Shown: positions 56,141 to 64,000 of the stretch, in pieces
Position numbering within the stretch: the first letter of the stretch is position 1
How the letters are laid out: each line of letters opens with the position of its first letter
Source: Xenoacremonium recifei
Lineage: Eukaryota > Ascomycota > Sordariomycetes > Hypocreales > Nectriaceae
Direction of reading: 5' to 3'
Assembly (NCBI GenBank): GCA_012184525.1
Contig: WOFQ01000022.1
Location: 1 to 64,000, forward strand
DNA length: 64,000 bases
Position numbers and translations under genes: made by a program
Notes under the pieces: model-generated
Database searches by the model: none
Seen by the model: the letters and a program-made list of their open reading frames with translations, nothing else
What the model was told of the DNA's origin: nothing

Positions 56141-58281
56141 ATGGCAACCTCTCATCCGATGGTGGATCGCGATGCTCAGAGACAGGCAGAAATTACACCC
56201 GGGGACCTAAAGCAGACTGCTGATCATGAGGAAATGCTGAAGGAAGACCATGCTTTTGCAGTAATGCCCGAGAGTCTTCGTGAGCTTACTGCAGAAGAGA
56301 GGGAACATATCAAGAGCAGCGTTGTCAGGAAGATCGATATGACTATCCTGTAAGCACAAACCATTCAATTGGTAATCGACTACTCCGTAGTGGTGAATTT
56401 CTTGCTGACAATTGTCACAGTCCTACTGTAATGCTGATGTATATCCTGAATTGTACGATTCCACCCTTTCTTTCCTAGGATCGCTCACAATCTAACCACA
56501 GGGATGCAGATATCGATCGACAAAACATTTCCATCACCAAACTACAGGGAATTATGACAGATTTACATATGACAGAGGACCAGTTCTCAACTGTCATATC
56601 CATACTCTACGGTTCGTGACAGGTTAAACCCAGGATTAAATCCTCGCTGATTAGAGTTACTAGTGGGCTACATTCCTTTCCAGATTCCGTCCAACATGAT
56701 CATGACCAAGATTTCCCGTCCTGGTCTTTGTAAGTCTCTATCCCACCACACCCTTCAACCTACCACTTACTTACAGGCGTGAATAGACATCTGCTGCGCT
56801 GTTGTTATTTGGGGGGTCATATCAGCTCTCACTGCCGCTGTCCAGTCCTATGGGTCTGTCCTCGCTGTTAGAATCATTCTTGGCGTCGTAGAAGCCGTCT
56901 TCTTTCCTGGTAAGTTATGCCTGTTGGACTTTAGCCCATAACACTAACAAGAGACAACAGGAGCAATTTATTTTCTCTCATCGTGGTACACAAAGCAAGA
57001 ACTTGGGAAGCGTCTTGCAATGCTGTACATTGCCCAGCAGCTCGGGAGTGCGTTCGGAGGTTTGATTGCTGCTGGTGTCCTGAAACTCAATGGTACTCAT
57101 GGAATCACTGGTTGGAGATGGCTTTTCATCGTGTATGGATTACGATTAATTTCTTCCATCAGCAAATGAGAAATACTGACAATGCAAAGGGAGGGGGCTG
57201 CTACAGTCGGGATCGGCATCATCTGCAGCTTCATCATGGTAAGGCATGAGCTTCAAATTTCACAATAGCCTAGCTGACCAGGACAGCCCGAGTACCCTCA
57301 TAATGCTCGCATCCTGTCGCCCATCGAGCGTGACATGGCGGTATGGCGCATGGAGCAGGAGGCTGGTCTTGGCGAAGCTCATGAACCGATCAGTGCCACT
57401 CGTGGCTTCATTCTTGCCATCAAGGACTTCAAGGTGTGTTATGGCAATCATGACGAAGAAGCAGAATGTGCTAATCAAGACAAGGTCTGGGCCCTCGTTC
57501 TCTGTGTCATCATGTCCCAGGCTATGAACTCAGCATTGAATTACTTGCCTACAATCGTTGCGACTCTTGGGTACAATAAGACTATTACACTCGTCCTCAC
57601 TGCACCACCTTATCGTAAGTTGCTTGAAATTGCGACCATGGAACTCAAATTTTTAATCATCCATAGTATTTGCATGCTTCTACTTCTTTGGTATCAGTTG
57701 GTGGAGTGATAAACGAATGTCGCTTTACTGGCCGCTCATGAGCTGTCTATTGTTGGGTGTTGTCGCCTTTATCATTTCACTCTCTGCCGTCAATCTTGGA
57801 GCTGATTATTTCGCCATGCTGTTCTTCCCAAGCGCAGCTAGTAAGTTTTATGATCGTATTCCTCAGCTTGGCCGTCGCTGACTGTTTGAAGTTGGACCCC
57901 AGATACTACTCTACAAGACCGTCACTCTCCATCTTTCTCGTCCATATCCAAAGCGCGCAGCAGCTGTCGCGATGCTCAACGCAATTGGAGGTACCTCAAA
58001 CATCTGGGGTAGTTATCTTTGGACCGATGGACCCAGGTTCTTTGCTGGCTTTGGAATGTGTAAGTCTTGCTGCCCGTTTCTCACTAGATCGGATACTGAT
58101 CATTGTTCATCTAGGTCTTGGTGCCGTGGCTGCTTTCATCATGATCATCACTGCATATAAGCTCCACGTGCTCCGAGAAAATAGTAAGCTTATGGGCGAT
58201 GAATCCGAGGTAAACAGTGCCATGCGGGGAGGTGTTACCGCAGAGCAAGTCAGCATGGGCTGGACATACGAGGGATACTAA
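56141..58281 (+). CDS. MFS permease, Dal5/allantoate type, paired with enolase-superfamily enzyme
   Basis: About ten exons, roughly 500 residues, ATG 56141. Small introns interrupt almost every helix, and unspliced frames are short. Splicing at 56453-56509 yields L-N-Y-I-D-R-Q-N-I-S, the helix-1 motif of the family. Further exons give I-P-F-Q-I-P-S-N-M-I-M-T, then R-I-I-L-G-V-V-E-A-V-F-F-P-G, G-W-R-W-L-F-I-V-E-G-A and P-E-Y-P-H-N-A-R. The C-terminal half has A-I-G-G-T-S-N-I-W-G-S-Y-L-W. These identify a 12-helix Dal5-type carrier of organic anions. Being divergent to a mandelate-racemase-type enzyme, it is a candidate importer of that enzyme's substrate, probably an aldonic or aldaric acid (inference). 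Confidence 0.83.
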
Positions 58282-58576
58282 GAGCAGCGAAACGTGTACG
58301 TCATATGCGCAAAAGAATTTTTGAGATGGACGTAGAGATTGATAGTAGTATATCTTCATAAAGACTGTGGTATATAGCTATCCGTTTCTCATCAAAATAC
58401 GACGGTGATTAAGGGAGAGAACAGATTCCTCCCATAAGGAAAACGTAACACATAGGAGATATGAAACCCTAAAAACCCTTGCCAAGTCGAAAACAAAAAG
58501 TCTTGAAGCAATTGATACGAAAGTGCCCAAATAGTCACGTATCATAACAAAAGAAAAATGCCATTTCCTCGTCTTC

Positions 58577-61500
58577 TCATTCAAACTTAGGTGTGAGCCT
58601 GCTCTTTGCAGCCGCAGCGATAGCCAGTTGTCGAATGCTCGGTTTGTTAGTAATGTCAAAGACCGATACTTCGGCACCTAGTTCCTTGAACAGCCAAGAC
58701 CGCAATTCTACTGCCACTAATGAGTCTACACCGTACGCGTGTAAAGGTCTGGCGGCATCCAGATGTGACACTTCGACACTTAAGACTCGTGAAAGTTTCA
58801 ACAACAGAGCTTCTAGAACTGTGGCTTCGGCTGCCTCCATTGAGGTTGCAGCCGCCAGAAGCGCCGCGTGGTTGACAGTCTTCTTCGTAGTAGCTTTGCT
58901 CGTTGTTGCGGCCTTTGTCTCAAAGAGATGACTGAACAGAGGATCATGTCTCCACGGTGGGAGTTGGTATCCCTCAGCCGCAGTTTCTTGTGGTAGCCAG
59001 AAACGTGGGATAACTTGCGCGTGGAGAAGGGGAAATGATGTTGTCTGAGGATGGCAGTAGAAGTCCAAGACGGAATAGAACTCATCTTGGTCAATTGATG
59101 CCCATCCAGTTGATTGCATGTATTCCATAAGTTCAGGTTTCTCGGCCACAAAGCCTACCCCGCGAATCACGGGCAGGTCGAGACAGACCGCCGGAACCCC
59201 CCGAGAGACTAGATCTCGGGCGAAAGCATCTTGGAAGGTGTTTCCAGCTGCGTAGTTGGCCTGCTCCGGGTTTCCGGTTATCCCGACCGTGGAAGAGAGA
59301 AGAATAAAGAAGTCCAGATCGTTCCCGAGGGCGGCCTGAAGATTGAGCGATGTGTCAACCTTGGATCGTACAGCCTGGTCCCAGTCTTCAAACGACATAT
59401 GCTCAAGGAGGTTATCCTAGGTTATTAGAGTTAGAGATTTTAGCCAGCTAACGGTATTAAGATTATGGCTTACCTTCAAAACCATCGACCCCTGGATGCA
59501 TCCCTTGATTGGGGGCATCGAGACAAGACACTCATTGATCACCTTCTTGAAAGCTTCACCATGTGTCAAATCGCAAGCCGGAGCTGCCACTTTATCGCAT
59601 ACTAGGTCAAGTTCGGCGATGAGTTCCCTAGCAGCGCTCTGCGTCGGTCCCCGTCGAGATAGCAGAATGAGGTTCTTAGCACCGCGGGCCGCCATCCACC
59701 GGGCTATGGATCTGCCCAGACCTCCGAGGCCACCTGCAATTACGTACGTAGCATCGTGGCGGAAGTGGCTGGTAGGTTTCTTGCTGGGTACGACAAGTAT
59801 AGTGTCGCTGTGGTCGGCTTTGAGAACGACCTTGTCAAGGTTTTTGTCTGATTGCAGCTGTTGGAAGGCATCTTGGACTTGAGCAAAGGAATACGTCTTG
59901 GCGGCGATACGAAGCTTCGGTGGTTCGGTGTTGTTGAAAATGGTATTCACCATTCTTTGGAACCATTTTTGTGTCCGCTTCGTATCATACACAGTTCTTG
60001 TCCGAAGATTGAAGGACTCGAATCGGATGTTTCGGTTCAACTTATTGATGCAGAGGTTTTCTTTAGCGTCAGCGTCTCCGGATCCGAGAAACACAAGTCG
60101 TCCGAAAGGCGCGACACATTCACACGAGGCCTTGAGCATTTCCCCGGGCAGAGAGTTGACCACAATGTCGATTCCACGTCCGTTTGTAGCTCGATGTACA
60201 GCGGTTCGGAGGGACTGGGTGCGGTTGGCTAGGATATTCGTTCGTGGAATACCAAATGTCTGCTGAATGATTTCTCTTTCATTTTCGTTCTCCACAGTTG
60301 TAAAAACTTCTGCCTTTGACGATAAGGCCATCTGGATCAAGGCTTGGCTGACTGCAGAGGTGGCGGCGGAGATCAAGATTGTGTCTCCTTCATCAATAGC
60401 GCCCAACTCGTGGAGAATTGCATAGGCTGTGAGGTAGGCGGCAGGAAGAGATGCTGCGTCTTCCCATGAGATGTTCTCCGGGATCTTGGCCAAAAGTTCG
60501 TCGGTAGTTCGAGCAAGCGTCTTTACCGACCCTGAGAGCGAAAGGCCAAACACCCGATCGCCAACCTGAAATCTTGAAGCAGAACCAACTCTTGTAACGA
60601 TTCCAGAAGCCTCGAGTCCCAAAGAAAACTCTTCGGTCTTGGCCAAGAGGGTGTCCAGATCCTGAGAATCAATTCCAACCGCCATTGTCTTGAACTCGAC
60701 ATCATGTTCGTCGAGTTGCACATCGACGAGAGGGTCATCACCAAAGGCCAGACCGTCTAGCTTGCCTTGCGCTGCTACTTGGAGAGACAGACCTCGACCA
60801 TTAATGCTCTCCAATGTCATAGCCACAGCATCAGAAATTCCTGTCTGGGCTTTGACATGCTTGTCCAGATAGGTGGCAGGAACCAAGCGAGAGATTTGGC
60901 TCATGCCATTTTCGATCCTGAAAGAGTTCTCTGTCATATCCGCAGAGCTGAAGACTTGAATGCACTTTTCCACAACCACGGTGTCAGGCTCATCCTTAGC
61001 AAATGAGAGGGTGACGAAAGTGAAATCTTGTCGCTCAGCTCGTGCAACTCTCGCAAGACCTGTGACTAATTCAAGGTCAGATGATGGCACACCGGTGGTT
61101 CCGCCTCGTGTCAACCAGATTAGGTTCTTGCACTGGTTTACAAGCTTCATGACGCATTCGAACTGTGGCTGCTTGATGTCAGACAGAAGAGGTTTGTCAA
61201 GCTCAGCAAGCATGACGCATGTGGAGTTACTGAGGTCTTTGTCTATGGCCGTAGTGATACCAATGACCTCGTGCGAAGAGCCTGCAAAACGCTGGATGAT
61301 TTGTTCTGCCAAGGCCTTCTGAGCTGAGGACTCGTCATCTATCAAAGCATAAATGGTGTCTTCCGACTTGTGCGTAGGTTCATTTTGTGTAGTTTCACTC
61401 TGCACAGGTTCAGTCTCTACCGGTGATGGTGCAATCTTCTCCGGAACAGAAGACACCAAAATAGAGCTCATCTGATGTGCCGATCCAGGAAAATCTTGGA

Positions 61501-64000
61501 ATGCCATATCCACTCCAGTGAATCCAGAATTGACCAGATGCGTGTTCCAACTATCCGCAGACATCAACGGGCCCCAGACCCTGTCAGGATCTTCAGACAG
61601 CCACCAACCTGGCAGAACGCCAAAGCAGAAAGTGCCCAGGCGGATCTCGGGGCTAGTGATCTCGAAGAGCAGCAGCTTGCCGCCCGGCTTCAAGAGCTCT
61701 CTCGCATTCTGTAAAGTCGTCTCGATCTTCTTCGTAGCATGGAGAACGTTTGCTGCAATGATGAGATCATAACTACCAGCTTCAAAGCCTTGATCCGTCG
61801 GACTGCTTTCGACATTCAGCACCTTGAAACTCATGTTATCCAATTGATCTTGGAATATTTCCCTCGCCTGCTCGAAGAATGATGGCGAAATGTCGGTAAA
61901 GGTGTAGTGTTGATATCGCTGTCCCTGTAACTGCGATAGGGTCTCCATAACAGGACGAGTTGCGCCACCTGTGCCAGCTCCAATCTCAAGAATTCGCATC
62001 TTGGGGTGTTTATGCACCAGTGCATCGATGTAATTGCAAAGCTGGACATAACATCTCTTCGAACCGAGACCATGTCGATACACATTCTCTGCGATTTTGT
62101 CTCCGAAGATGACATCTAAAGGATCACGAGGTCCACCAAGCATTTCATTCATTGCTTGGCCGACGGCCATGATGAGAGTGCCTTCTGGGGTTCCTCTCTT
62201 TGAGACCTTCTCTTCCAGTTCCTTGATACTGGAAATTGTCTCTTTTCCGATAGACGACTCTTCCACGTGACGCATCCAAGACAGGTACTTCTTATGATGC
62301 CAATCAAGCTGCTCGGCGCTCTCAGCCGTAACAGTGCTCAAATATTGTCGGATGTACGCCAAGCACAATGCTTCGCAATCGACCATCCAGTCCGAGGGGT
62401 CATCTCCAGGAGACATCGACAGCCCAAAGGCTTGGGTCGCATCCTCTTTACTCATGAATGTCGGGTCAGGCTTCCACTCGATGTTGAAAGCCCCGTGTTT
62501 TGTAGCGTCCGAGGACTCCGTTTCTGTACTTGCGGGCAGAGCCTTGAAGACTAGTCCTGAGGCTTGAACCATCACGTTTCTGGAAGTCGGGTGGAACGCG
62601 GTCACGGTGCATTTGGCCTCGTCTCTTCCCTTCACACAAGCTTGGGCTGCCACCTCGTATGAGTCGTGGTTATCTGCTGGACCAGCGGAGATCCAGAGTT
62701 CCTCTGCATAGATGGGAACTCTTGTAGGATGCGCCTTGCTCGACTCCAGTACGAAAGGTGCTAGATTAGCGTGGATAACACCATCCAAAGTAGCTGGGTG
62801 GACAAGATGATGGTGGATGTACTTGTAAGGCATCCTTTCCTTGATCTTGTCTACCGTGGAATTGACATTGCCGACAATGCAGCGATCGGGACCAGCCCGA
62901 ATGTTTGACATGGTCTGAAAGGTCGATCCAAAGTCCAGCCCAGATTCATGAAGCCGCTTGTAGAGTTCCTGAGGGGTGAATTGTGTTTTGCAGCTGCTCT
63001 GAATGAGCTTGAAGTCTTCAAGTTGTTTTGCCAGAGCCAAGACGTCTTCCGACTCCGCCTCATCAGACTGATACTCAGTTTGGATGAAACCTCGGCAGTT
63101 CTCTTTCCAATTTCCGTTTTCAACGGTGAAGAGCTGGAACTCGTTCCAAGTTGAGCTTCCTGGAAGGCTGGTCTCTCGATGTGGTCGCATGCAGAACTGG
63201 GATTCCACGCCCTCAGCCTCGTCTAGCACCGCCAAAGCTGAGTGAAAAGACACATCCTTGAACCGGAATCCCTTCATAATTTTGCTCGGGTCTGCCATCT
63301 GGCGACTAGCCTCAACCGCCATAACTAGCATGCCTGCAGCAGGGTAAAGAACGTCCCCCGACACTTTGTGGTCTTCGATCCAGGGATTCTCCGAGATACG
63401 GATATAATTGTGCCAAACCGCGTTGACTGGGTTCCAATCCAAAGAGGGTGCTCCCAGTAGTTCATGTCGCCCAACTGACCGCAGACGGAAGTCTCTGCTT
63501 CGTTTGCTCTCGGCCCAGTATTGCTTTGAATGGTTGAATGGGTAAGCGGGAAGATCTGTCAGCATGAGTGGCTTATGTGAAGCCCAGTCACCGTTCTCGT
63601 TGATTGTCTGCAAGTCGATATCATAGCCGCGACAGAATAGCGATCCCGCTGCTTCCAACGCTGACATTACGCCTGGGGTGTTACGCTTGAGCACGGAATG
63701 GTACTCGACGGTGGACTTTTGTGCTTTCTTAGCAATGTTGATGAAGGGACCTTTCAAAGCACTGTGAGGCCCGATCTCCAAGACATCAGTAATAATCGAC
63801 AGCGCTGGCTCCTGATTTCCGTTCGCTGATGCTCCATCTGAAGATCCATCGAGCAACTGCGTTACAGACTCGCAGAATCTCACAGGGGAGACGAGATTCT
63901 GGACCCAGTACGATGGATCCCGGAGTTTGTCGTTGGAGACAGTCGTTCCCAAGACCGAAGAGCAGAATCGAGGTTTGAAAGGCAACTTCTTGGTGCCTGG
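58577..64000 (-). CDS. Highly reducing type I polyketide synthase, C-terminal 1,788 residues (partial)
   Basis: Exon 64000-59475 continues through the right edge; the last exon is 59416-58577 with a GTAAGC donor. Numbered from the window edge, residues 1 to about 165 are the end of the acyltransferase and linker. The dehydratase (about 175-485) has its His at about 211 in E-D-H-K-V-S-G-D and its Asp at about 402 in P-A-T-L-D-G. The C-methyltransferase SAM motif L-E-I-G-A-G-T-G-G is near 670. The enoylreductase (about 1090-1390) has its cofactor loop near 1214 reading A-A-T-S-A-V-S-Q where A-x-G-G-V-G-Q is usual. The ketoreductase has G-G-L-G-G-L-G near 1425, Ser about 1548 and Tyr about 1563. 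The carrier protein Ser is about 1738 in V-D-S-L. There is no release domain, typical of fungal HR-PKS. KS and most of AT lie beyond the window. Product unknown. Confidence 0.93.

Noticed and set aside
56141..57600. Dal5-type permease as a decayed gene because of short frames
   Set aside because: Splicing at standard GT-AG sites recovers all helices and motifs, so it looks intact.

Overview
The window is genomic DNA of a filamentous ascomycete (Pezizomycotina). The evidence is short introns (about 45-90 bp) with GTAAGT/GTATGT donors, CTAAC/CTGAC-type branch sites and YAG acceptors, fungal-only families (SAT4 rhodopsin-like protein, Zn2Cys6 regulators, Dal5-type permeases, ArAE_2 exporter, highly reducing PKS), and a pogo/Fot1-type transposase. 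Placement in Sordariomycetes (Fusarium-like) is an impression from family content only. Gene models below are spliced by eye; an open frame lacking an ATG was not taken as a start.

Layout. 1-774: 5' half of a Fot1/pogo transposase with its terminal repeat. 1-12.6 kb: Dal5-type MFS permease, aromatic-acid-exporter-like membrane protein, secreted BBE-type FAD oxidase and, divergently, a SAT4-family seven-helix protein. 13.2-15.5 kb: a divergent pair of paralogous small secreted eight-cysteine proteins, then a 60-residue cysteine-rich protein. 15.6-26.2 kb: zinc alcohol dehydrogenase, divergent aldehyde dehydrogenase, Zn2Cys6 regulator, DAO-type FAD oxidase and GABA/choline-type permease, which together look like an amine-catabolism cluster; the permease promoter carries six GATA cores. 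27-32.9 kb: conserved fungal membrane protein and a divergent Zn2Cys6/Fungal_trans regulator. 33.9-41.4 kb: sugar MFS transporter behind seven CreA-type sites, a second amino-acid/GABA permease divergent to a phytanoyl-CoA-dioxygenase-like enzyme, and a third Zn2Cys6 regulator. 41.8-42.1 kb: probable relic of an NB-ARC/NACHT gene.

42.3-53.6 kb: 5-oxoprolinase divergent to a Dal5-type permease, then a fructosyl-amino-acid oxidase with a peroxisomal signal divergent to a fourth Zn2Cys6 regulator; this suggests use of pyroglutamate and glycated amino acids as nitrogen source. 54.1-58.3 kb: mandelate-racemase-type enolase-superfamily enzyme divergent to a Dal5-type permease, consistent with sugar-acid catabolism. 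58.6-64.0 kb: C-terminal 1,788 residues of a highly reducing polyketide synthase (end of AT, DH, cMT, ER, KR, ACP) that runs off the right edge.

The theme is repeated pairing of a transporter with a catabolic enzyme across a divergent promoter, often next to a Zn2Cys6 regulator: seven transporters and four such regulators in 64 kb. With a transposon, small secreted proteins and a PKS, this resembles an accessory or subtelomeric nutrient and secondary-metabolism region. I saw no tRNA, rRNA or CRISPR.
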